Translations under genes and position numbers: made by a program | From: Didymodactylos carnosus | Taxonomy: Eukaryota > Rotifera > Eurotatoria > Philodinida > Philodinidae | Direction of reading: 5' to 3' | Length of the DNA stretch: 35,705 bases | Assembly: GCA_905250885.1 (NCBI GenBank) | Contig: CAJNOQ010001111.1 | Coordinates: 1-35,705 of the forward strand | Part shown: one piece after another, positions 16,578 through 27,279 of the stretch | Layout: every line of letters begins with the position of its first letter | Numbering within the stretch: position 1 is the stretch's first letter | Notes under the pieces: model-generated | What the model was told of the DNA's origin: nothing | Databases searched by the model: none | Seen by the model: the letters and a program-made list of their open reading frames with translations, nothing else

Positions 16578-17787
16578 TAATCTAAAATACAGATTTTCTT
16601 ACATCGTCATTTTACTCAACAGTCTTTGATAAATCTTCTTCTTGCCACTAAAATTTGAAACTTTGAGAATTAAATTTGATAATACATTGTCCGACATTGA
16701 TCTATTCTTGATATATATATTTTTCTATAAAAACTTTCTTGTCCAAGTGATAGAGTGCTTTCTTTTCAGTCAGGAATTTTTCTTTTTCAACAATCGTCAT
16801 ATTTTTATTTCCATTTTAATGTACAATATTTAATAGAGAGAATAAAGACAAATATTTTGTCGAATGGAGTCATAGAAGATGTCAGATTTTTTTTTATACG
16901 AGTTATTTCACATATGATAATAGTCACTCTCTTGTAAATTCTTTAGAAAACTAATATACATGTATATTTAAGAGTAAATCGCATTTCCGTTACCATTTAG
17001 CAAGATAGGATAAAATATCTATTTAAAGATTATCTATGTTGAAATAGGTTGTGTAGCATTATGTACAAAACTCAATAAGACATCTTACAAAATTTTAATG
17101 ATACTAGTTTTTCAATGTATCCTTCGGACTTTGATCCACAGAATCTACGTTAAACACGAAAATAAAAAACAAAGTATACATAAGTGTAAACATTTTTTTT
17201 TCTTCGAGTTTTGGTGAAATTATACATCTTACTAACCATGAATAAATTTTGTTTTTATTTTTTATCGTTTACTTATCATACGTTGATGTTAAAAAGTGTA
17301 ATTGAAAAAATTCACCAAGATAAATGGTGGATAATAGAAAAATGAACCAGTGATATTAGTTTTAGTGTATGTGTGCCTCTGTGTGTTCAGCTTTTTTTTT
17401 TTCTAAGTTTTATTCCATTTTCTATTCTTTCTTCTTTTTATACATATATATATATATATATATACGAAATACAAATACCCATCGAATTTTTTCTATAATG
17501 TTATTATTATTTTTTTTCTATCTTTTTAAATATTTTGTACATATGATATTTTACAACTTTTTTTCTGTTAGAGATAGAACAGTAGTAACTTATAAATTAT
17601 GATAAAATACCGTGTTATTCAGAATATTTCTTTCTTTGACTTTTGAAATAAAAATATTACAATAATATTTGATCAAATTTTGAAAATCTTATTTTTAAAG
17701 ATATTTTTATATAGAAAACGAAATATGAGTATGTTAGAACTATTCATAATATCTGTTGTTTTTTTGTTTTTGTTTATCTTTCATTAT
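16578..17787. other. Convergent intergenic region with AT microsatellite
   Basis: This lies between the 3' ends of the SH2D4-like gene (+) and the receptor gene (-). AATAAA at 16841-16846 is a candidate polyadenylation signal for SH2D4. A TA dinucleotide run spans 17441-17464. Otherwise it is low-complexity AT-rich DNA without supported genes. Confidence 0.6.
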
Positions 17788-19019
17788 CTAAGTAATTTGA
17801 TTTCTTTCAGCATCGTCTGTTACCATTTGCAAATAAATATCGTTAACATTTGCAACAGATTGTTCATCAGGTATCCATTCATCCTTGTCAATATCATTCT
17901 CTTCAAATACCTTATTCATTGTGTGAACAATGCTCATTGTATATATATCATCGGTTTTTTCAACAGTCGTTTTTATTACTTGCGATTGAATTCGAAAAAT
18001 ATGTTTAATAAATGAACGAAATTCATTAATCTCCATGGAATAGATAAAAAAATTAATTGTACTATTACTAAATAAAAGCCATCTCATATAAAACTTGGCA
18101 TTCAATGATAATTTTCTACAACATAATGAATCAATAAATTGTGTACTAGTAAATGGTATTGTTGTTATGTAAAATGCCGTTAATAAACGTGTAACAATGG
18201 CTAATGAACGATATTTTAATAATCTTTTCTTTTGTAAAATAATTGCTGATGAATGTCGACGAATGTGATTATGAGATTGAGCATTACCACGTATCTTTAA
18301 TGTTTTTAACATTATTTTTAAATGTATCCAAGTCATTGCAATGACAGTTGGTAATATAATTAAAATCATATGAATACTACTAAATACACTATTTTTCTCA
18401 TGTGAACATAAATAATCACCGTTAACTTCGCCTAGAATATGACCGTGTAATGCTGGCAACCAGCACATTAAAGATAATAATAAACATAATATAATAGCTG
18501 TCCACAATGTATCACGACTCATTGGTTTTCTTTGAATAAATTTCCAATATGTATTCAAACTAACAACCAATAATAATAATTCAGACATTGAAACAAAACA
18601 TAGACGAATATAAGCTGTTGCTACACAAAAGAATTTACCATATGGCCATTGTCCAACAATAATCTTTCCAATTGATAACATACATGAAAAACCTACACAT
18701 ATAAAAGAATATTATTGATGATTAAAAAAATATTCTCGCTAAGATCTCAGATATTTCTTATAGAAGAGAGTATAATTAATTTGTGTTATTAGACGAAATT
18801 CTACATCTAAATATAGAAATCATAATTACCGACACCAAAATCGGCACCACTTAGAAATATTAATAATAATCTTTGATTTCGATCGATTGTCGCCTGTAAT
18901 TGCCATAGAAATATTAGATTCATTGCATTTGTTACTGTTGTTAGAGTTGAAACAGTAATGGCAAAAGCAGGTTTCAAATAAGAATGTACATCCAAATAGG
19001 TAACATTAGAATTATTCAT
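17788..19019 (-). CDS. Divergent rhodopsin-like seven-helix receptor
   Basis: Probable plasma-membrane G-protein-coupled receptor of class A, ligand unknown. Exon 1 is 19019-18830 and exon 2 is 18692-17788, split by a 137-bp GT/AG intron; 1095 nt, 364 aa. The short N-terminus has an NVT glycosylation sequon. Seven hydrophobic segments can be counted. Cys86 at the top of helix 3 and Cys159 in the second extracellular loop can form the standard disulfide. Signature motifs are altered: the DRY site reads NTY (110-112), helix 6 has TTIPF instead of CWxP, and the NPxxY site reads NSTINFFIY (273-281). The cytoplasmic tail of about 80 residues is acidic (EKTDD, ENDIDKDEW). Departure from DRY and CWxP suggests an atypical or lineage-specific receptor. 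I do not recognise a vertebrate orthologue. Confidence 0.8.
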
Positions 19020-21227
19020 GATTTGAAATAAATTTTTCCTGTATGTATTTTCATTAATATTTTTTTAGCTTTATAAAAGAAAATCATTTTAACGTGATAA
19101 ATCAATCATAAAAATTTATGACAATATAGTTAGTCAATATTAGGCAGATGGTTATATATGAATAGTAGTCATTGTTTGAAAATATTTATAGTAAAGATAC
19201 AACTACATTATCATAGAGAATATTGAGTTTACAATCAACTCTTTATGAAATGGAATTAGTTTCATATTCATCTCTATTATAAAAAAATTTTAGCCAATAT
19301 ATTTTTCAAGAGATGCAACGGCAGTTCTTTTAAAATATTTGCCACTTTGTGTACATTTGAAAAATAAGCAAAACAAGATATTGCGTGTATGTTTTCATTT
19401 ACTAATTGACTGATAGAGTGATGTAATATATTTTTTTTAATTATAAAAACATCATCTAAAGACATATTTTCAATATGAAACGAAGAAAAATGCGTATTCT
19501 ATTAATATTGCCCGTTGAAGTAATTAACAAACATCATGACGTACAGTAGTAGTGCATAAAAGTATCGTTCTATAATAGGTTAAATACGTTAGCAATTACG
19601 GACACTTATCGATGATATGAATTTCATGTGCTAGATATTTAAAAACTTTACAATAAATTGCACTTTTGATATTTCAAATTTTTTTCAAAAGATTATTTAT
19701 TTACTTGATTGATAAACGTTATATTTCGACTTGAAACATTGTCCTACCTAATAGTATTCTTATAAAGTTTTATGCTTAAATACTAGATGAATCAAGATTT
19801 GAGTCAACTGAAGGCAGACTCTAACAAAACACCTCTAATATGGAAGTTCGAGGAGGTTTAGCAAACTATGTATGTCAATTACGCACGACGACATTGAGAT
19901 TAGGTATGCATCAGTTATACAATTAGCATTTAGATCATCTAGAAAAATAATTATAACACTTAGTTATAATAATCAAACACTAACAGGCTGAGGCTCAGCT
20001 TATTGAACCTCAGTAGGTTCTGAGTTTTATTAACCCATAAAAATACTAGATTTTTAAATTTTGATTTTTCTGAATTTTTCTGCATAAAAAGATGTATCGA
20101 AATAAGGTCAGTAATATATTATTTTATGGAATTTTTAGATTTTCGACCTTAGATCTCCCATAAATTTTCTTAGCCAATTTTCTATCATTTGAAAGTCGTA
20201 GCGATTATTTTGTGAGGCAAATTTTATGCTTTTTCTTTCAACAATATGCTGCATAATAAAAATATTTACACATCTGAAAATAATCGAATCATTTATTTAA
20301 TATTCCCAAATGGGGATCGTGGTACTCTATGGGTTAACACGAAAAATTAATTCTTTCTATTAATTGGCTGATCTATTGAAATTAAAAAGCAGTTGTAGAC
20401 TTTTTTAACATTGAGATTTATTGTTCCTGTTAAATGAGGTTGACACATAAAAAAAAAAGAGTAAATATTTCACACATCATCAGATGAGATAATTTTAATA
20501 TTCAATATCAAAACTAAAAATTAATGAATAAATAGCAACAACAGATATAGATAGATCACAAAGAAGAACACAGATGTACTATTTTTAGTTATAATATATA
20601 CACATACCTCTTGTACAATTATGCTGAATATAAAAAAAGAAAACAAGAGAGAACAACAGCAAAATAGATTTATTTTCGTTTTCATGATGATTGAAGGAAA
20701 TATTTATCTATAAATGTGTGAATGGAAGATGAGCTTTTATAATGCCCATATTGTGGAGTGTGAATAGAAAGCAATTCTGTACACTTTAACCGAGTGTGTT
20801 TCAAAGTCTATTAAAAAAATCGACTGTCTTTTTGGAAGCCCATGGTACGGTACCAATTTCTTTGGAGATTTTTTGCTACTAAAAATGCTGTCCACGTCAA
20901 CTAGTATTGAGTTGCTTCGTGCGCTATCTCGAGATGTTTACTGTACTTTAATCAATAGCGAAATAGATAATCACGAATAATGTATTCTTGACATAATATG
21001 ACTGTTGTTAAATCGTCACAGTTATATAAGTTGAATACAATTCTTAATCCCAAATAGAATACATGTCTTATATATTGTTGTTTACTATCCGTGAAAAAGA
21101 ACTATATTGAGAATAGCCAATAAAATGTGATAGTGCATATGTATAGAATAGAATACAACGAATATTAATAAAGATTAATGGAATATTTTGAAAAATAATT
21201 TTTAATCCATTATAAATATTTTTAATT
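19020..21227. other. Intergenic region containing a MITE candidate
   Basis: Upstream of the divergent receptor on the minus strand. The only structure I can name is the TTAA-bounded element at 20030-20337. The open frames here are short, AT-rich and without motifs. Confidence 0.5.
20030..20337. mobile_element. piggyBac-like MITE candidate
   Basis: A 308-bp segment bounded on both sides by TTAA. Its left end reads TTAACCCATAAAAATAC; its right end read inward is TTAACCCATAGAGTACCAC. piggyBac elements insert at TTAA and have termini beginning CCC, so boundary and terminus agree. The inverted match is short (CCCATA, then a shared TAC), and no transposase is present, so this would be a non-autonomous or strongly decayed copy. 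Confidence 0.5.
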
Positions 21228-22380
21228 AAATGTATATGCATAGATATGTGCACACCCATCCAAGTTTAGCTGTGATGTGTATTCCAAGATATTTAAAAAA
21301 TTTGACAAACTTAATCTGTATTCCACAATAGATGACATTTGGATAACTCGATGCATCGACGCCGTGTACTAGCATCGCTTTCGTTTTATCAACGTTGACC
21401 GGAAGAATATGATCTTCCGTATATTTTGCTAATATTTTCATCGCAATGTTTGCTCTTGGTTTCGAACTCAATAATATGGTGTGTAAGTTTTTTCTCTAGT
21501 GTAGTGCACCTGATATAACGATTGCAAGATCGTCAGCGAAAAGATGGCACACTAAATTGCCAAGAGAAAAAGTGTAGCCGATAACACTGATCCTTGTGGT
21601 GATCCGACATAAATATCGATGATTCAAGAAACTGCCTCCCCAACATGGACAGATACTATTCTCTCTTGCAACCACAGGAAAACCCGGCAATGAAGTGGAA
21701 GTGAGAATTCCAACTCTTGAAGACACTTCAGGAGAGCTGGGTGTCACATTTTGTCCAACGCTGACATAACATCAACAAGAATGACCAGGATAGACCTCTT
21801 GCACGCAGCCATTGTCGTCTTAAATCTTCGACCAGGGATGATGAATCCATGTCTGAAATCTCCTTTCGAGCGTAAATCTAGACTGTTCAACCGCGTATAT
21901 TCCCTTATCCCTGCACCATTTCAATTCTCTTATGGATGATTCACTCAAACCATTTGCCAAAGTTAGATAAAAGTGAAATCGACCGAAGATTATTCACGTT
22001 TGAGTATAATCCGTCTTTTGAGAGATGTATGGCTTTTCCATGTTTACTTGATTTTATAACTCTTCCTAGCTGATCGATCTTGTTGAAACCAACTGTTATT
22101 ATTTTGAAATATTCAACCGGCAGCTGCTTTAATAAAAATGCAAATGTACCTTCTCTGTCGGTTAATTTTTTATTTTTTTTCTGTTTCCAATTCTTTTCCA
22201 CCTCCGCCATAATCACATTTTCTAACGGAATATTTGATGTGTATGAAACGTTTTCATATGCTTGTAGTACTTTCACATGAGCCGATATTCTTGGATCATG
22301 TACTGGAGCGTCGAAGTACTTTTCAAAAAAGTCAGCTAGAGTATCAGCAATTTTCTGGTGATCTTTTACCACACCAGCTG
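21228..22380 (-). pseudogene. Non-LTR retrotransposon reverse transcriptase, decayed
   Basis: Reading the minus strand from 22372 downward, reverse-transcriptase segments appear in the right order but in changing frames. First is a linker and fingers region with FLLKQLPVEYFKII and LRSISLLSNFGKWFE. Next is a palm segment with ILVDVMSALDKM in a shifted frame, with a stop after it. Then comes GSPQGSVLSATLF (about 21567-21608), the catalytic FADD at 21529-21540 (one stop and another frame shift between), and the thumb region with FKYLGIHI. Homology ends abruptly after LGW near 21258. Several frameshifts and stops mean it is inactive. The order of motifs is that of LINE-type elements; I cannot assign the clade. 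It is truncated at its 3' end. Confidence 0.85.
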
Positions 22381-22382
22381 CT

Positions 22383-22664
22383 CTAGTGAGACCTCAAAAT
22401 GATGGTGAATAAGGGTGAAATGTCAGATGAACGTATTTCATATTCATTCATCAGATGAGCACTATCTTGTTGGTTCATCAGCTTCGGGTTACATTCAATT
22501 TTCAACGATGGAAATCGATCATTGATGGCAAATCGTAATGCCTGTTGTGAGATAGATATATTATTATTATTCACTGGATTTGACTGTGTTATTTTGATTT
22601 GGCTTTGAAATGTTATTTTTAATATATCTGATCTGTCATTTTTATGCAAATAGGAAATTTTCAT
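22383..22664 (-). pseudogene. Possible ORF1 start of the same retrotransposon
   Basis: A 93-codon minus-strand frame sits directly upstream of the reverse-transcriptase remnant. Its segment SISQQALRFAINDRFPSLKI resembles, from memory, the beginning of ORF1 proteins of rotifer non-LTR elements. The endonuclease and the remaining ORF1 that should lie between it and the RT are absent, so the copy would be internally deleted. The resemblance is not verified. Confidence 0.4.
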
Positions 22665-23235
22665 TAAGAGAAAGAAAAAGGAGCGATATATTTTGAAAGA
22701 CAGTGAAGCGGTTTTTTTTATAAATCAAAAATATCACAGAAAATTATTTAGTAAAACTAGTTTAGTATAGAAATGTTATATTTTCTAGAAATCTTCCGAA
22801 GTACACTAATGTTTTATACTATTCTCAAGTAGAAAACCGTAGTATTGAACAGGTAAAGTAAAGTACATCTTGGATAAATGTTGACTGGTTTATAAATTTT
22901 TTAATTTTACTCAAAACAGACAAAAGTAGTTTATTTCACCGAATATACATCTTCACTAGATTTCTGAAGCTTTCATCGTTTAACAGATGAATTTCTGGTA
23001 AATTCTCAAAATTTTTCAAATTAAATACTGATTAATAATGAAAAACGTGAAACATCTGATCAAAGAACAACTATGTACAGAAAAAGAAGAAAGGCCATGG
23101 GCAAATACAAAAGCCAGAACAAGTCTGCTTGTGTAAAAAATGAATGAGGCGTTCGACTGGCTGAAGAATCTTTGCCTCCTCATTCTGTTGTTTAAGAAAA
23201 CTCGTGATACGGATATTAGAACGGATGATGGTATC
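22665..23235. other. Intergenic, nothing recognised
   Basis: AT-rich sequence between the retrotransposon remnant and the FLYWCH-associated region. No exon, repeat or RNA gene that I can support. Confidence 0.4.
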
Positions 23236-23283
23236 CTCTCGTTTCGTCCCGTCTCATTTCGTCCCACACTCGTTTCGTCCCGT
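23236..23283 (+). repeat. Short tandem repeat of TCGTTTCGTCCC type (3 units)
   Basis: Three units of about 16 bp, each with [T/C]-TTTCGTCCC, are followed by GTTTACATTT. The same array, in the same orientation and with a similar GTTACATTT exit, recurs at 24984-25059. Both lie near FLYWCH gene fragments. Confidence 0.75.
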
Positions 23284-23534
23284 TTACATTTTCTATCATT
23301 CTACTCATTTTATAACTATTCATTTTTTTCTATCAACTGTATACTAATTTAATTTTAACGAAGTCATTTTGTATACTCCATCATAGAGTTTAACTGTTTA
23401 ACGGAAAAGCTTTTGTAGCACGGATCTGACGGTTTAACTGACGGTTTGACCGTTACATTGTTTCATGGACTATAAATTGAACTATCATATGCCTTCATGG
23501 CACCATTTAATACAACAACATTTATGTAATAATA

Positions 23535-23849
23535 ATGTTCTATACAGGAACAAAACGTCGTGGCAAAATTCTTAATTTTAACGATCATCAATATACAAAA
23601 AAACGTTCAAATAAATCAACTGATGAGTGGCGTTGTCGAATTAGAAGTTGTAATAGTATAATTGTATTAGCTCGTGATGCTTCGACAGTTATTCATCCAC
23701 CAACAGATCATTCACATATACCAGATCCAATTCAAGCAAAAGTTGATGAATTTAACAATACGTGCAAAAAACGTGTGAAAGACGTGCAAAAGTTGATGAA
23801 TAAATCAGGGAAAAAAAACTGTTCGAACAGTTTTTCTTCCGTGATTTAA
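23535..23849 (+). pseudogene. FLYWCH zinc-finger protein fragment (plus copy)
   Basis: The frame encodes a FLYWCH-type zinc finger, a DNA- or protein-binding fold found in MULE-type transposases and their derivatives. Visible elements are RRGKILNFNDHQYTKKR, then WRCRIRSC with two cysteines, then HPPTDHSHIPD with the histidine ligands. After CKKR the sequence departs from the other copy, repeats part of itself (GTGCAAAAGTTGATGAAT occurs in near-duplicate) and stops soon after. The 5' end may be an internal exon (TATACAG precedes it). Bases 23628-23775 are identical to the reverse complement of 25608-25755. It is a truncated gene fragment, not a complete gene. Confidence 0.7.
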
Positions 23850-24640
23850 TGTATTTTTGACTGCTCTACGATGAGATGTTTGAATGAGATGTTTCACAGC
23901 TCTGAGTAAATCGTAATAACTGATGTATAGCAATTCTCCCGGATGCCCCCAACACCAGTTAAAAACTGGTGCATATCTACATTTAGCTTGTCTTATCAGA
24001 TATGTATATGCTGAAATGATGGGAAAAGAGCTCTGGGAGTGTGTAAGTCGTGCCTGTGACACAATATATCGTGTTACGCATAGAATTCAACACTATTTAA
24101 TTTTTTTCCAATATTATGCCGCAATAGCATGTGATTTCAGTTTTTCTCTTTTTATGTTATAGCTTTTAAGAAAAATAGAAAACTAATTTAACTTATCTGT
24201 GACTTTTCCCTCCTTGACCCACTTTAGAAACATCTATGATAACAAATCTTCTTATTCTAGTCTGAACTCCCTTGAACAACGTGTTTTTTCTATGTAGGAT
24301 ATTATTAGTCTCAATTTTATTTTTGACGACTCATTAAATTACCATATAGAATGGAAGGCGTACGTTCACACCCTCACCATCTCTCATGCAATCTCTCCCT
24401 CTCTCTCCCTCTCTTATTCTCTCTGTTCCTGTTATTAATTATTTGAGCTTAAAAAGATGTAAAGTATTACATTTATGGCCCATATTTATGATTCTAATAA
24501 ACGAATAACAAGGTTTTGATGCACTTATGGATATCTTGTTTATCTACAACGAATATGTAAAAGTCAAGATGATTCTGTTACGAGTAAGGTAAAACAAAAA
24601 GTCTGAGGTATTGTGTTTTTTCTATTATGATGCTTAGACA
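23850..24640. other. Spacer between the FLYWCH fragment and the TIR element
   Basis: It holds a short perfect hairpin (CACCAGTT/AACTGGTG, 23953-23971) and a TC-rich low-complexity stretch at 24379-24427. Overlapping open frames at 23805-24162 have no recognisable motif. Confidence 0.5.
24379..24427 (+). repeat. TC-rich low-complexity tract
   Basis: An irregular CTCTCTCCCTCTC run of about 50 bases; a simple repeat with no further structure. Confidence 0.75.
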
Positions 24641-24983
24641 TCGGCTACGTCTCAAAAGAGATACAAATCTAGATTTTACAATGTATCTGTTTTAATCAAT
24701 TAAAAAGTATCTCTTTTGACAAACGAGTATTTTGGCAAGAAATTGCGTTTCTCAAAAGAAATGCAATTACAGATATGGAATCTCTCATTTCTCAAAAGAG
24801 ATACATTATCTCTCATTTCTATATTCCAAATAAAAATTAAATTAAATAAGAGGTAGAAACAATCTAGATTATCTTAAGTGGTAATTAGTACTTATATTTA
24901 AAATAATTTTTGTTTTTAAAAAAGCTAATTTGTCAACTATTTGTAATTTTAATCTTTGCCGTCTTCGTCATCATCCGGGATTA

Positions 24984-25059
24984 CTCTCGTTTCGTCCCGT
25001 CTTATTTCGTCCCACACTTGTTTCGTCCCCTCTCGTTTCGTCCCACACTCGTTTCGTCT
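24984..25059 (+). repeat. Short tandem repeat of TCGTTTCGTCCC type (5 units)
   Basis: About five units of 14-17 bp containing TTTCGTCCC or TTTCGTCTA, followed by AGTTACATTT. It is related to the array at 23236-23283 and lies just inside the left arm of the inverted-repeat element. Confidence 0.75.
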
Positions 25060-25410
25060 AAGTTACATTTATTATTTTATTTACGAGTTACAATGAAACA
25101 GGTAATTTTACAGTATAGTATTAACATTAATAGTGGAAGAAACAACCAGAAATTTTACAATTTGGAAATATATTACTTACTGCATTAAATGTTGCTTATT
25201 CAAAATCGGACACAGCACGTTTTGTTCAACAACAATATTATATTTATTTGCTTGTTCAATAATTGTTTTCAATATTTGTTCATATGTTTTACCACTTTTA
25301 TCCACCTTCATCTTTTATCTAAATATTCAATACCCTATTTGGAACCAAATACCAATAAACGTGAATCACTTTCAAGTAAATCCTTGATAATAAAAACATT
25401 ATCACGAAGA

Positions 25411-25785
25411 TCAGTACCCCCACTTTCCAATTAACGTAAGATCTGACACTGATTTTGGTAATTTTGGATAATTTTTTAATCGTTCACGATAAAATAATGA
25501 ATCAATTGATGAATATGACGGTAAAAATGATATGTCATTGTGTTTTAAACTACATTTAACTAATTCTTGTTTAGGAATTTGGGATATTGGTGTTGTTTCT
25601 TCTCTTGCACGTTTTTTGCACGTATTGTTAAATTCATCAACTTTTGCTTGAATTGGATCTGGTATATGTGAATGATCTGTTGGTGGATGAATAACTGTCG
25701 AAGCATCACGAGCTAATACAATTATACTATTACAACTTCTAATTCGACAACGCCAGAAAACAACACAGATATTTAATTCGTACAA
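25411..25785 (-). pseudogene. FLYWCH zinc-finger protein fragment (minus copy)
   Basis: This minus-strand frame begins within the FLYWCH finger at WRCRIRSC and runs on past the plus copy's breakpoint: CKKRAREETTP, then PSYSSIDSLFYRERLKNYPK, then LPKSVSDLTLIGKWGY before a stop. That downstream part is typical, from memory, of the linker before the transposase-like region of rotifer FLYWCH proteins; it is not checked. The N-terminal half of the finger is missing. The first 148 bases are identical to the plus copy. It lies inside the inverted-repeat element and cannot encode a complete protein. Confidence 0.7.
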
Positions 25786-26587
25786 TTAAAAAGCAGTAAT
25801 AAATAAATTCTTTCTTTCGCATTTTACTCTGTTATCTCATCCACAAAAGTTATCCATGATATTAGCACCAACTCATATCTATCGAAGACCTTCTTGACTC
25901 TTGCTTCTACCTCGTATTTAATTTAATTTTTATTTGGAATATAGAAATGAGCGATAATGTATCTATTTTGAGAAATGAGAGATTCCATATCTATAATTGT
26001 ATTTCTTTTGAGAAACGCAATTTCTTGCCAAAATACTCGTTTCTCAAAAGAAATACTTTTTCATTGATTAAAACAGATACATTGTAAAATCTAGATTTGT
26101 ATCTCTTTTGAGACGTAGCCGCAAAATCAACTAGATATTGTATTTTGCTCGACGCTAGATACTTACCTTAATCACATTCGCACGCCAGTACCGATTAAAC
26201 AATTAAAGGTATCAAATTAGTTTTGGAATGAGTTTTTGTAAGCATTTTGATATTTATTTCATAAATATCTAACTCTAGTTTCAATATTATCTTCCTTAAT
26301 TTTAATCGTATTTGATGTCTCATTTTTTTATTCAACTCATAAGACCACAGCCCATGATATATATAGAAATTTTTCATGAATTGCTCATAATTAATGAGCA
26401 TATTTAATAATACTGTGTAAATTTATTACCCCAATATATATAAAATTACATCAAAAGATTTAAGATCATAGAGTCTGCTGATTTTGAGCTATTAAGATGC
26501 AATTTTTACATATGTTGTAGGTATGACATGACGAATATCTTTTACCTGAAGAGTATATCAGAAATCTACTTCTGAAAAGTACCAGAG

Positions 26588-26910
26588 GTTGATTTCAGGA
26601 AACTCCATGTATTTGAATGGACCGGCTGGAATTATCCCAAGAAAAATAACTGACAGGCCCAAATTACTCCAATCGATAAAAATAAAAAAATCAGAAATCT
26701 AATCATGTCTTATTGTATTTTAATTAACTTCATTAGAATAGGTGCTAATAATTTCAAATTTGTATGACAGGTAGAAGAGAAGAAGAGCTTCAAACTGGTC
26801 TAATTTCTACCTGATTAGGGCTTATCGTTAATTAGCGGATGTTTGTTTCCGAAAACTACATGCATTTGAATGGACCTGCCCGAATTATCCCACGCAAAAT
26901 AGCTTATCGG
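26588..26910 (+). repeat. Direct repeat of about 70 bp, 253 bp apart
   Basis: The blocks 26588-26657 and 26841-26910 align without gaps at roughly 75%. In the frame reading LNGPA-IIPRKI, about half the codon differences are synonymous, which suggests both descend from coding sequence read in that frame. Confidence 0.65.
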
Positions 26911-27279
26911 TTTGAAAGTCACCATCTTCTTTTGAATACTGTTCGAAAACGGAGAGAGATTTTTATATCAGCCGATAAAGAACTGTTGGTTCTACCTTCA
27001 TATTCAATAGCACGCTTTTGCGATTCAAAACGTCTTGGAAATACGCAAAATACCAAGAAACTTTTTGAAAGTGGCCGAAACGACCCCATACGATTCTATA
27101 CACAAGAGTGCATAAACAAGTATATACGAAACCGAAAAAACCAGGATCAGCAACTTGAGTGGTACAAATCTCGATCGAAGGAGTTGCTTGCTATACTAGT
27201 TATTAGGATTTATGACTACGATCTCATAATGAATCATCTATTATCTGACATGAGACGTTCTAAATGTTATACTATTTAG
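26839..27279 (+). CDS. Unrecognised ORF, 146 codons
   Basis: An open frame from ATG to TAG with a composition less AT-rich than its flanks. The predicted protein is basic (motifs RKRREIF, RNRKNQDQQLEWYKSRSKE) and has no signal peptide or membrane segment that I can see. I do not recognise a family. Its first 22 codons have a diverged relative about 250 bases upstream, with LNGPA and IIPRKI conserved, where the frame soon stops. It may be an exon of a larger gene, a lineage-specific gene or a transposon-derived fragment. The ATG is simply the first in the frame. Confidence 0.3.
   Translation: MFVSENYMHLNGPARIIPRKIAYRFESHHLLLNTVRKRREIFISADKELLVLPSYSIARFCDSKRLGNTQNTKKLFESGRNDPIRFYTQECINKYIRNRKNQDQQLEWYKSRSKELLAILVIRIYDYDLIMNHLLSDMRRSKCYTI

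Larger units (their letters stand above)
24642..26121. mobile_element. 1.48-kb element with about 220-bp terminal inverted repeats
   Basis: The left arm (24642 to about 24860) starts CGGCTACGTCTCAAAAGAGA and the right arm (about 25905-26121) is its reverse complement, with about 93% identity by eye. The arms contain several TATCTCTTTTGAGA-type motifs. Inside are the GTTTCGTCCC repeats and the minus-strand FLYWCH fragment. Long terminal inverted repeats around a FLYWCH coding fragment suggest a non-autonomous MULE-like element. I could not find a convincing target-site duplication, and no transposase catalytic domain is present. Confidence 0.7.

Noticed and set aside
23805..24162. Overlapping frames on both strands after the FLYWCH fragment
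   Set aside because: Neither shows a family motif or links to the FLYWCH protein; coding cannot be told from chance.
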